From contig LUYY01000085.1 of NCBI GenBank assembly GCA_001603415.1, forward strand, positions 1 to 7,925: a stretch of DNA of 7,925 bases. The letters are read 5' to 3'. The stretch comes from Bacteroidales bacterium Bact_07 (GTDB taxonomy: Bacteria; Bacteroidota; Bacteroidia; Bacteroidales; Tenuifilaceae). A model generated the notes under the pieces. It saw nothing but the letters and a program-made list of their open reading frames with translations. It was not told the DNA's origin and did no database searches. Of this stretch, positions 1 through 6,386 are shown in pieces. The position numbers were made by a program, and so were the translations under genes. Each line of letters starts with the position of its first letter. Positions within the stretch are counted from its first letter, which is position 1.

Positions 1-188
1 ATGTATTCCTGGTTCTTGCGTTGGGCTTTATTGTCCACCTATTGCCCTATAATGCCAAGGAGTATCTGCGGGGTCGGTTTATTGCTATGCCTTTGATTTT
101 AAAACTTTTTGCAGCTCTGTTGGTAGTAGTTGTTCTCATTCAATTTCAAACCATGGAGCTTAAACCGTTTATCTATTTCCGGTTCTAA
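1..188 (+). CDS. MBOAT family O-acyltransferase, C-terminal fragment
   Basis: This is the 3' end of a gene cut by the window edge; the open frame begins at base 3 and ends with TAA at 186-188. About 61 residues are visible. They hold two hydrophobic stretches (around VFLVLALGFIVHLL and LFAALLVVVVLIQF) separated by a basic loop, and they end in KPFIYFRF. A terminal FIYFQF-like motif after a last membrane helix is typical of the bacterial AlgI/DltB-type MBOAT proteins, which transfer acyl groups (often acetyl) onto cell-surface polysaccharides. The catalytic histidine region would lie upstream of the window, so activity and substrate cannot be judged. The downstream hairpin at 195-217 could slow transcription of this gene, although its U-tract in this direction is only three bases long. 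The family call is fairly safe; the substrate is unknown. Confidence 0.75.
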   Translation, partial: VFLVLALGFIVHLLPYNAKEYLRGRFIAMPLILKLFAALLVVVVLIQFQTMELKPFIYFRF

Positions 189-194
189 AATAAA

Positions 195-217
195 AAAGCC
201 CCTTATTCAGGGGCTTT
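195..217 (-). terminator. Rho-independent terminator of tRNA-Gln
   Basis: AAAGCCCC and GGGGCTTT form a perfect 8-bp stem around a 7-base loop. Read on the minus strand it is followed by TTTTTTATTT, a strong U-tract directly after the tRNA. Read on the plus strand only TTT follows, so it would be a weak terminator for the MBOAT gene. The first stem base is also the last A of the tRNA's encoded CCA. Confidence 0.85.
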
Positions 218-290
218 GGTTGACCTACCAGGACTCGAACCTAGACTAACAGAACCAAAATCTGCTGTGCTACCATTACACCATAGGTCA
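217..290 (-). tRNA. tRNA-Gln (anticodon UUG)
   Basis: The reverse complement folds as a full cloverleaf. The acceptor stem is TGACCTA/TAGGTCA (7 bp, with the U1-A72 pair typical of bacterial tRNA-Gln). The D arm is GTGT/GCAC. The anticodon stem is GCAGA/TCTGT around loop TTTTGGT, which gives anticodon TTG. The T arm is CTAGG/CCTGG around TTCGAGT. The discriminator is A (base 220) and CCA is encoded at 219-217. Length is 74 bases with CCA. It has its own promoter upstream and a terminator immediately downstream, and it follows the PspC/PadR operon on the same strand. Confidence 0.97.
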
Positions 291-315
291 ATCCTATCGC
301 TTTTTTAAAGCAGTG

Positions 316-346
316 CAAAATTAATACTTATTGCAATAATTTACAA
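316..346 (-). promoter_or_regulatory. Bacteroidota-type promoter for tRNA-Gln
   Basis: On the minus strand a TTG (346-344) is followed after exactly 20 bases by TAATTTTG (323-316), matching the Bacteroidota -33/-7 pattern with a TAnnTTTG -7 box. Transcription would start near 311, about 20 bases before the tRNA. Just upstream is a very AT-rich stretch with TTTGTAAA repeated twice 11 bases apart (358-351 and 347-340). The second copy supplies the -33 TTTG, and the first could act like an UP element or a spare -33 box. The gap between the pspC stop (366) and the tRNA shows no terminator. Confidence 0.7.
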
Positions 347-365
347 AATTTTTACAAATTTTAAT

Positions 366-1925
366 TTATTTGGCTATCCGCAATCCGTTTGCGGTCATTA
401 CCCAAGTTTTACCAACCATTTCATCGGCCCAGTAATTGCTATAGGGTTGGTACTTTTCAAGAATATCGGTTAGCGATTCATCAAGGTAAACACCATAGCC
501 TTCGGGTAAGTAAAGCTTAACAGTTAAATTCTGGTTTTTCCACTTCGATTTCTCAGGAATTATGTATAAGGGATCGAGTATAGCCAAGGTATCGTTTAAT
601 GTTAAGGAGTAAACAATGTCATTAGCATTATTTTGTGCAGTATAATTGTTAACACCTCTTGCTTTGCGAATTACCTCAAACCTGGGTTTTGTCTCATTGC
701 TTTTCTCTACGATGAGGTTAGGTGTACCAGCAAGCTGTTGCTTCCCTTTTAGCTTTACAATTTTCCAATCGAAGAATTGTGCCTTTTCTTCTACCAATGA
801 GCTATCGGCCAGGTAATTGTAAGTTTTACACAATACAATTTTTGAGTTACTATTTACTGGTGTTACCTCAAATTCCTTTACCACTTTTTCGCTAACTGCG
901 AGGCTTCGCATCTGGAAGAAGAATGTAAGTGATAGTGAAACCACAGCAGCCGCCCAAATAATTGCGGCAATAATTCCAATTGCCCCATCTTTTGCTTTAA
1001 ATCTGAAAAGAATGCGGATGCCAGCATATATTAATGCAACAATTGGTATGGCAAATGTTAAAAATAGCGGAATCGTAATCCAGTAACTACTACTAATATC
1101 AAGAACCGATGATATAATTTCGTTAAGCGACATTCCTACACCGCCAATAACACCTGAAAAATCAGGGCTATACGATGCAAAAAATACTGCACCAACAAGG
1201 GCTATAAAAACCAAAAGCATGCTTACAATCAGGATCACACCAATGATAATCGAGATAACCTTAACAATAACAAGCAATGCTTTTAGCAGGTAAAGCAGTA
1301 CTTGACCAAGTAGGCTTCCAATTTTACCAATGGCATTACCAGCCTTTGATTTTTTTAGGTTTTCGCTGGTATCATTTATTTCTTTTCGAACCCTTTTGCT
1401 GATATCCTCAATAGTTTCGGTTTCTCCAATCATCTCCATTTTCTGAAATGGGGTTTTAGCCTTTGGCATTGCAATCCAAAGTAGAATATAAAGTAATAGG
1501 CCAAACCCTCTCAGAAAAATAAGAGCGATAAATAGGATTCTGAAAACAAGTGGGTCAACCCTGAAATAGGCTGCTAATCCACCACAAACTCCAGCTATTA
1601 TTGAATCATCGGGGTTGCGGTACAGGCGCTTTGCTCGATACTGTGGATTTCCCACGGCCTTGCCATCATCTCCAATATCCTCAGGTTTGCCAATTTGGTC
1701 AATTATTGGTTTTACTATTTCGTTGGTCACAACTTGTCCTGTAGCTATTTTTTCGGAAAGTAGTTCAGCTATTCGGAATTCAATATCATTGACGGTTTCT
1801 TGGGCTGCCTTGTCGTTGCCAAGCTTAATTTTAACCTCGTTGAGGTAAGCTTGCAGGGTGGTATATGCACTCTCTTCAAGCGTAAAAGAGTATCCCCCTA
1901 TGCTAACATTTACTGTTGTATTCAT
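366..1925 (-). CDS. PspC-domain envelope protein, long form (519 aa)
   Basis: This is a membrane protein of the PspC family, whose founding member belongs to the phage-shock envelope-stress response. Residues 1-85 form a helical N-terminal module with the motif NDIEFRIAEL, closely resembling the start of the short PspC protein upstream in the operon. The PspC domain covers about residues 99-158 (KRLYRNPDDSIIAGVCGGLA, VDPLVFRILF, then a membrane helix ending in LLWIAMPKAKTP). Further hydrophobic helices lie at about 207-250 (probably two), 282-305 and 316-338. Residues about 345-519 are hydrophilic, probably extracytoplasmic, and match no family I recognise. The gene starts 43 bases after the PadR stop, so it is probably the last gene of the operon. 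The start ATG has no clear Shine-Dalgarno, as is usual in this phylum. The family is certain; the molecular role is not known from sequence. Confidence 0.9.
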   Translation of the reverse strand: MNTTVNVSIGGYSFTLEESAYTTLQAYLNEVKIKLGNDKAAQETVNDIEFRIAELLSEKIATGQVVTNEIVKPIIDQIGKPEDIGDDGKAVGNPQYRAKRLYRNPDDSIIAGVCGGLAAYFRVDPLVFRILFIALIFLRGFGLLLYILLWIAMPKAKTPFQKMEMIGETETIEDISKRVRKEINDTSENLKKSKAGNAIGKIGSLLGQVLLYLLKALLVIVKVISIIIGVILIVSMLLVFIALVGAVFFASYSPDFSGVIGGVGMSLNEIISSVLDISSSYWITIPLFLTFAIPIVALIYAGIRILFRFKAKDGAIGIIAAIIWAAAVVSLSLTFFFQMRSLAVSEKVVKEFEVTPVNSNSKIVLCKTYNYLADSSLVEEKAQFFDWKIVKLKGKQQLAGTPNLIVEKSNETKPRFEVIRKARGVNNYTAQNNANDIVYSLTLNDTLAILDPLYIIPEKSKWKNQNLTVKLYLPEGYGVYLDESLTDILEKYQPYSNYWADEMVGKTWVMTANGLRIAK

Positions 1926-1968
1926 TGTTTAGCAGTTGTGTTGTAATAGAAATGTAATGGACTACAAT

Positions 1969-2310
1969 TTAATCGTTTTTTTGATTGCGAATGGCATTAA
2001 CCATTTCAACAAGTTCGTCCCAGCTGTTCAGCAGTTCGGCCAGGTATTGTCGCCCCTCGTTGGTAAGCGAGTAGTATTTTCGGGGTGGCCCTTGCGGCGA
2101 CTCTTCCCAGCGATAGGTGAGTAACCCTGCATTTTTTTGCCTTGTTAGAAGGGGGTATATGGTACCTTCAACCACAATCATTTTAGCCTGCTTGAGCTGA
2201 TTGATTAGGTCGTTTGCATAGGCATCGCCTCTGGAAAGTACCGTTAAAACGCAGAGCTCAAGAACACCCTTTCGCATTTGTGCTTTCGCATTCTCAATTT
2301 CCTGATTCAT
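1969..2310 (-). CDS. PadR family transcriptional regulator
   Basis: This 113-residue protein is almost entirely a PadR winged-helix domain. The helix-turn-helix region runs through RKGVLELCVLTVLSRGDAYA and VEGTIYPLLTRQKNAGLL. The wing includes the family signature GPPRKYYSLTNEG at about residues 74-86, followed by a C-terminal dimerisation helix (about 87-108). Length is normal for the short PadR subfamily. It lies between two PspC genes, 70 bases after the short one and 43 bases before the long one. I see no good TAnnTTTG box in the 70-base gap, so it is probably transcribed from the promoter at 2979-3009. PadR proteins usually repress their own operon, and the palindrome at that promoter is the obvious candidate site (inference). 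The inducing signal is unknown; a link to envelope stress follows only from the neighbours. Confidence 0.93.
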   Translation of the reverse strand: MNQEIENAKAQMRKGVLELCVLTVLSRGDAYANDLINQLKQAKMIVVEGTIYPLLTRQKNAGLLTYRWEESPQGPPRKYYSLTNEGRQYLAELLNSWDELVEMVNAIRNQKND

Positions 2311-2380
2311 GGCTTCAACTTAGGTGTTGTTATAATGTCGATATTATCTTAATTGACCAATTGCACCGGTTAGCAATGGG

Positions 2381-2914
2381 TTACATGTTGTTTATATTGA
2401 TTTTTTCACCCCGCATTTCAAGTTTTTGGGTTGGGGTAATGGCTGGCGGAACTACCACCCATAGGACAATATAGATAAGTAAACCTAAACCACCCCAAAG
2501 GGTTATCAGAAAAAATATCAATCGGAATAGAACGGGGTCAACCTTCCAGTAATGACCCATTCCGGAGCATACACCACCTAATATCCTGTCGTCAACATCG
2601 CGGTAGAGTTTAGGGTAAACCCTCTCCTTATCGGATGGGCTAAAGGAACTGGACGAGTCAAAATCGTTTATAGTTCCCATTAGGTTAATCACCCTTTTAA
2701 CCTCATCAAGGTTTACCACTTGTCCGGGCACCTTTATGTATTCATCAAAGTGTTCGGCAATTCTACTTTCAATATCGCTAACTATTTCCCTTTTGCTGGG
2801 ATCGTTTGCAAAGTGTGCTTCAAGTCCTTTGAGGTATCGCTCTAATGCTTGGTATGCGTCATCGTCAAGCATGTAGGCCTTACCGTTTAAGCTAACTGAG
2901 ATGGTTCTTTTCAT
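2381..2914 (-). CDS. PspC-domain protein, short form (177 aa)
   Basis: This is the first gene of the PspC-PadR-PspC operon. Residues 1-85 form a helical N-terminal module with VSDIESRIAEHF, parallel to NDIEFRIAELL in the long paralogue. A Ser-rich linker follows (about 86-95, DSSSSFSPSD). The PspC domain spans about 100-160 (KLYRDVDDRILGGVCSGMG, VDPVLFRLIFF, membrane helix about 128-155, then VPPAITPTQKLEM). The protein stops shortly after this, so it lacks the extra helices and the C-terminal domain of the long form. The N-terminal module probably lies in the cytoplasm. PspC proteins are linked to envelope stress; whether this one binds the PadR regulator, the long PspC or something else cannot be read from the sequence. 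ATG at 2914 is the only sensible start. Confidence 0.92.
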   Translation of the reverse strand: MKRTISVSLNGKAYMLDDDAYQALERYLKGLEAHFANDPSKREIVSDIESRIAEHFDEYIKVPGQVVNLDEVKRVINLMGTINDFDSSSSFSPSDKERVYPKLYRDVDDRILGGVCSGMGHYWKVDPVLFRLIFFLITLWGGLGLLIYIVLWVVVPPAITPTQKLEMRGEKININNM

Positions 2915-2978
2915 GGTTTCTGGTATTTAGTTCATTGTTCATTATCGCTGCAATGCATTATATGGTATTATTGTATTG

Positions 2979-3009
2979 CAAATATAAATCAAAAAATAAT
3001 ACTATGCAA
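2979..3009 (-). promoter_or_regulatory. Promoter of the PspC-PadR-PspC operon
   Basis: On the minus strand TTG (3009-3007) is followed after 20 bases by TATATTTG (2986-2979), a full match to the Bacteroidota TAnnTTTG -7 box with the same spacing as the tRNA promoter in this window. Transcription would begin near 2974, giving a leader of about 60 bases before the short PspC start. The leader contains a tandem 7-base repeat (plus-strand GTTCATT at 2930-2936 and 2937-2943). Confidence 0.7.
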
Positions 3010-3018
3010 TACATAGTA
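3000..3018. promoter_or_regulatory. Candidate PadR operator palindrome
   Basis: TACTATG and CATAGTA form a perfect 7-bp inverted repeat around CAATA, 19 bp in all. Its centre (3009) falls on the -33 element of the operon promoter, so a bound dimer would block RNA polymerase. An imperfect copy of the right half and its flank (TGCAATACAT at 3005-3014, TGCAATGCAT at 2949-2958, each followed by GTATT) lies on the other side of the -7 box. PadR proteins are known to bind short dyads of the ATGT/ACAT kind, and this site contains ATGTATTGCAT on the minus strand. Binding by this PadR is inferred. Confidence 0.6.
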
Positions 3019-3050
3019 GTATTTTTAACTTGGTTTAACAAAGACATTTT

Positions 3051-3082
3051 TTTGAATTTCAATTTATCATTCTTTACAATTG
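3051..3082 (+). promoter_or_regulatory. Candidate promoter of the DUF2797 gene
   Basis: TTTG (3051-3054), 20 bases, then TACAATTG (3075-3082): one mismatch to TAnnTTTG, with the same 20-base spacing as the other promoters here. The leader would be about 90 bases. A second weaker -7-like box, TATATTTA, lies at 3111-3118 without a matching -33 element. The whole 2915-3178 gap is very AT-rich and shows no convincing gene. Confidence 0.4.
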
Positions 3083-3178
3083 GTTATCTTTATGTTTTAC
3101 TTACACTATTTATATTTAGGTTGTTCATCGGAATTAGCTTAATACCAACCTAAAGCATTTAATCTAACAAACTAACCA

Positions 3179-3985
3179 ATGCAGGGTGTTCTTACAAAAA
3201 TGGGATTCAATAATACCGGCGATGAGTACAACATTCATCCGGAGTATTATATCAATTTGGATTCTGAGAGGGTGGATCTATCGGGTTTGATTGGTAGGAA
3301 GATTTGTTTGGTGTACCAAAACATTAATCGCTGTATTCATTGTGGGCGTGAAACCAAGAAACTATTTGGCCAAGGGTTTTGTTACCCCTGCTTTATTAGG
3401 GTACCCGAAGCCGAAGAGTGTGTTCTTAGACCCGAACTTTGCAGGGCCCATGAGGGAATTGCCCGTGATATGGATTTTGCAAAGGCTAATTGCCTTGTGC
3501 AGCATTACGTTTACCTGGCATGGACTGGCGGCATAAAGGTTGGTGTTACAAGGTATCACCAAATACCAACCCGCTGGGTTGATCAGGGAGCAACCTATGC
3601 TGTAAAAATCTGTCATACTCCAAACCGTTATACAGCAGGCTTAGTTGAGGTTGAACTAAAAAAGATTTTTGCAGATAAAACGGCATGGCAGCGTATGCTT
3701 ACCGATACAAGTGAATTTCCGCCCGATTTTCTATCCTTTAAAGCTAAAGCCCTTGAATTTATAAATGGGGAAGGCCTAAATTACATTCCCGAAAGTGATG
3801 CAGTTTACCGTATTAGCTATCCCATAATTCAGTTTCCCGACAAAGTAAGGTCAGTAAACCTAGAAAAGGCAAACACCATCGAAGGAACATTAACGGGTAT
3901 AAAAGGACAATACCTGATTTTTGAATCAGGTATTGTAATCAATATTCGGAATCATTCAGGATATCTGGTGGAGTTAACCTATTAG
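3179..3985 (+). CDS. DUF2797 family protein with zinc-ribbon-like cysteines and a GIY-YIG-like core
   Basis: This 268-residue protein matches the DUF2797 family over its length and begins with the usual short lead (MQGVLTKM). Cysteines C52, C55, C68 and C71 (CIHC...CYPC) look like a zinc ribbon; C81, C88, H91 and C105 could form a second metal site. After this comes YVYLAWTGGIKVGVTR at 110-125, then PTRWVDQGA at 130-138, with E157 in a following helix. This layout (YVY, then KVG, then a conserved Arg, then Glu) resembles the GIY-YIG nuclease fold; that is my inference, and nuclease activity is not shown. The C-terminal 70 residues are beta-rich and unassigned. The gene appears to stand alone, and its TAG overlaps the stop of the convergent sensor gene. 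A perfect 13-bp inverted repeat lies inside its last codons. The cellular role of the family is unknown to me. Confidence 0.85.
   Translation: MQGVLTKMGFNNTGDEYNIHPEYYINLDSERVDLSGLIGRKICLVYQNINRCIHCGRETKKLFGQGFCYPCFIRVPEAEECVLRPELCRAHEGIARDMDFAKANCLVQHYVYLAWTGGIKVGVTRYHQIPTRWVDQGATYAVKICHTPNRYTAGLVEVELKKIFADKTAWQRMLTDTSEFPPDFLSFKAKALEFINGEGLNYIPESDAVYRISYPIIQFPDKVRSVNLEKANTIEGTLTGIKGQYLIFESGIVINIRNHSGYLVELTY
3907..3936 (-). terminator. Perfect hairpin inside the DUF2797 gene, possible terminator of the convergent sensor gene
   Basis: A 13-base arm at 3907-3919 and its exact complement at 3924-3936 enclose the loop TTTG. On the minus strand it lies about 46 bases beyond the sensor gene's stop and is followed by CCTTTTATA, a short U-tract. 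On the plus strand there is no U-tract and the DUF2797 frame runs through it. A terminator for the minus-strand gene is the likeliest role; an RNA-stability element is an alternative. Confidence 0.5.
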
Positions 3986-6273
3986 ATATTGGTTATATCC
4001 ATGGCAATCTTTAAAATCTTGAGAAGTTGACCGCTGTGGTCATAAATAGGGGTGTAGGTTTCGAACAGCTGGTGTTCTTGTCCCTGTACTTTAATTCGGG
4101 TTTTGTGTCTACGAATGTTTCCTCTCAGGATATCGTTCCATAATTTATCGTACGAGGCCTTTTCGGATTCCGATAATAACAATTTATCGGAATGGTGCAG
4201 ACCAATAATATCATTTCTATTTGCACCCAGGAAGTTAAGGTAGCTATCGTTGATGTTAATTACATAGCCTTTGGTATCGTACTCCATAACAAAAGCTGCA
4301 GCATTTAGGGCATTAACTAAACCTTCAAGTTCAAGGGTTTTGCGTGCCGCTTCTTCCTGTGTGGCCTGGAGTTCCTCCATGTTCTGGCGCATCTCTTCCT
4401 CTTGGGCAGCCATCATCTCGGCTTGTTCCTTCGATTTCATAAGTAGTTCAGCAGTAAGGGTATTAACCTTAACCGTATGCAAGGTTGATGCTATACTCTT
4501 GGCAATATCTTTAAGGAATTGAACCTCATGTTCTTTAAGTTCCTGAAGCGAGGCAATTTCGATAACTCCCATAACCTCTTCGTCGAAAATCAGCGGAACC
4601 ACTATAATGTAGTTGGGGTTAATGCCACCAAGCCCTGAGGTTATCTCAATGTAGTCCTGTGGCACTTCCTTAAGAATAATGGCATCGCGTTCGGCAGCGC
4701 AGGCTCCAATTAATCCTTCGGCAAAGTGGTAGCTGCGTTTCATAAGCCTGTTTCTGTCGTAAGCAAACATAGCTACCATATCGAATGTTTTATCGCCAGT
4801 TTCTTTGTTCTCGTTGAGAACAAATATTCCACCAACCGCAGCGTTTAGGTACCAAACCAGATTCTTAATAAGTTCTTGGCTCAGGAGTGTTAGGTTGTTG
4901 TTGTTCTGTCGGAGTATCTCGCCAAATTTTGCCATACCCTCGTTTGTCCAACGTTTCTTTTCCTCCTCAATCTTGCGTTTTTCTTCTTCCTCGCGTGCTT
5001 TGCGAAGGTTATCGCGCATTTCAATTAGCGATTTACCAAGTTGGTCGTCGTTGCTGAGGAGGGGGAGGTCAACCTTTAGATTGCCTGAACCAATCTCACG
5101 GGCAAACGATGTTTTTGTGCTAATTCCTGCCAATGAGGCGTTAACCGCCTCAACCATTTGGCTTATTTCATCACCCGATGCAATTTTTATATCGATGTTA
5201 TTAATAATTTTACCTTTAGCAAACTCATTCAGTATTTGGGTGATCTTTTTGATAGGGAGTGTAATCCTATTGGAAACCAAATAAACTATGAAAATAATAA
5301 TGATTAAACCAATTAAGGCAATGAGTAGGCTGGTGTTGTAGCTTTTATTCGCCTTAGCCAATATATCGGTTACAGGCACAGCAATTCCAATAGACCAAGG
5401 GGTTTGGGTATTCCCAATTTTAATGGGTTCAAAGGTGTAATATATCTTTTCGCCTTTATCGTTTTGGTGAATAAATTTGAACGACTTACCTTTCTGTATT
5501 TGGTTTAGTATGTTGTGTTTAGCGTTAAAGTCAGGTAAAACATCAACAATGTTTTTCTTGAAAACAGTTGAATCGGGGTGGGCTATAAATACCCCTTTAT
5601 ACGATAGCAAAAAAGCGTAGCTGTTGGGGTAGGGTTTTATGTTATTGACCAGGTTTTGAAAACGGGTAAGAACAAGATCGGCTCCTACTAACCCAATGAA
5701 TTTACCATTCTCGAGCAGTGGCGACGATAATGTTGTCATCATTTGCCCCCGTTGGAGTTCCGAAACGTAAGGTTCTACTATTATCTCCTTTGCAGCACTT
5801 TTCATACTGCCATAAGTTGGTGGATCGCCGGTTAAACTGCGCATCTCGGCCTTAGTTTTGTAAACGCCATCCTGTTTGTAAACAATGTAGAAATACCGGC
5901 CGTATGGCAATGTCCATTTTGGATCTAAATTACTTAACTCCCAGCTATCCCAGTAAGCATCAATTTGGGGGGTTGTTTGTATTACCCGGTTATACATGGG
6001 GTAAATTAACTTTTGCCATTGATCAAAAGGCATTTGCCTATACTCCATGAAAGCAGCAGCAAGTGTCCGCGTTACAGCAAAATCTTGATTTATCCAACTC
6101 TCAATATTCAAAGCATATTGACGAGCATAATTATCGGTTAAAGCAATAGATTGATCATAGGCTAAACGACGCGATGATGAGCTTATGAAGTAAAATACGA
6201 TAGAAAAAATAATAAAAGCGCTACCCAAAATGTAGTACAATATTTTCTGTCGAATGGTAAGTTTTAATTTCAT
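3982..6273 (-). CDS. Transmembrane Cache-HAMP-GAF-PAS sensor without an output domain (763 aa)
   Basis: Domains in order: membrane helix at about 11-31; a large extracytoplasmic double-Cache-like domain at about 35-310, with YGRYFYIVYKQDG, EPYVSE and IGLVGADLVL fitting Cache strands; a second membrane helix at about 314-334; a HAMP domain at about 336-388 (ITLPIKKI...SGDEISQM); and a second HAMP-like stretch at about 390-425 (GSGNLKVDLP...NDDQLGKSL). Then come a charged coiled coil (about 425-445), a GAF domain (about 463-600, with GLIGACAAERDAIILKEVP and VPLIFDEEVMGVIEIAS), a second coiled coil (about 605-650, with EEMRQNMEELQATQEEAARK) and a PAS domain (about 651-763) that ends the protein. 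There is no histidine-kinase H-box, ATPase, GGDEF, methyl-accepting or phosphatase domain. It probably senses a small extracellular ligand and relays it through a partner. The partner may be the divergent kinase next door, but this is inferred. Confidence 0.88.
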   Translation of the reverse strand: MKLKLTIRQKILYYILGSAFIIFSIVFYFISSSSRRLAYDQSIALTDNYARQYALNIESWINQDFAVTRTLAAAFMEYRQMPFDQWQKLIYPMYNRVIQTTPQIDAYWDSWELSNLDPKWTLPYGRYFYIVYKQDGVYKTKAEMRSLTGDPPTYGSMKSAAKEIIVEPYVSELQRGQMMTTLSSPLLENGKFIGLVGADLVLTRFQNLVNNIKPYPNSYAFLLSYKGVFIAHPDSTVFKKNIVDVLPDFNAKHNILNQIQKGKSFKFIHQNDKGEKIYYTFEPIKIGNTQTPWSIGIAVPVTDILAKANKSYNTSLLIALIGLIIIIFIVYLVSNRITLPIKKITQILNEFAKGKIINNIDIKIASGDEISQMVEAVNASLAGISTKTSFAREIGSGNLKVDLPLLSNDDQLGKSLIEMRDNLRKAREEEEKRKIEEEKKRWTNEGMAKFGEILRQNNNNLTLLSQELIKNLVWYLNAAVGGIFVLNENKETGDKTFDMVAMFAYDRNRLMKRSYHFAEGLIGACAAERDAIILKEVPQDYIEITSGLGGINPNYIIVVPLIFDEEVMGVIEIASLQELKEHEVQFLKDIAKSIASTLHTVKVNTLTAELLMKSKEQAEMMAAQEEEMRQNMEELQATQEEAARKTLELEGLVNALNAAAFVMEYDTKGYVININDSYLNFLGANRNDIIGLHHSDKLLLSESEKASYDKLWNDILRGNIRRHKTRIKVQGQEHQLFETYTPIYDHSGQLLKILKIAMDITNI

Positions 6274-6303
6274 AGCTGTAACAATTATGCCTTTTACTTT
6301 TCA

Positions 6304-6335
6304 CAATATTACAAAAAAATGATTGTTTATGCAGA
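6304..6335 (-). promoter_or_regulatory. Candidate promoter of the Cache-GAF-PAS sensor gene
   Basis: On the minus strand TCTG (6335-6332), 20 bases, then TAATATTG (6311-6304), each box with one mismatch to the Bacteroidota pattern. The leader would be about 25-30 bases. It sits in the 113-base AT-rich gap shared with the divergent kinase gene. For the kinase I see only a weak TAATTTG at 6353-6359 with no matching -33 box. Confidence 0.4.
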
Positions 6336-6386
6336 TATTAAGGAATTTTATTTAATTTGGCAGTAGCATTTTATTCAAAAATATTC

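Noticed and set aside
217..290. tRNA-Gln as a phage or island attachment site
   Set aside because: No integrase gene and no repeat of the tRNA 3' end was seen elsewhere in the window.
1615..1848. 77-residue plus-strand frame opposite the long PspC gene
   Set aside because: It lies fully inside a well-supported gene and resembles nothing known.
366..2914. Complete Psp phage-shock system
   Set aside because: Only PspC-domain proteins are present; there is no PspA, PspB or PspF here, and the regulator is PadR.
2935..3153. 72-residue plus-strand frame in the AT-rich gap
   Set aside because: It runs through the operon promoter, the palindrome and the DUF2797 promoter region, and its Phe/Leu/Ile-rich product reflects base composition.
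4805..5284. 159-residue plus-strand frame opposite the sensor gene
   Set aside because: It is antisense to the HAMP/GAF coding region, Ser/Arg/Leu-rich, and matches no family; a mirror of the real gene's codons.
3982..6273. Sensor gene as a histidine kinase or chemoreceptor
   Set aside because: No H-box, ATPase or chemoreceptor hairpin motif is present; the protein ends after the PAS domain with an intact frame.
6357..6386. TTG as the start of the cNMP-binding kinase
   Set aside because: The extra ten residues are not part of the domain and the TTG overlaps a -7-like TAATTTG; ATG at 6387 is better.
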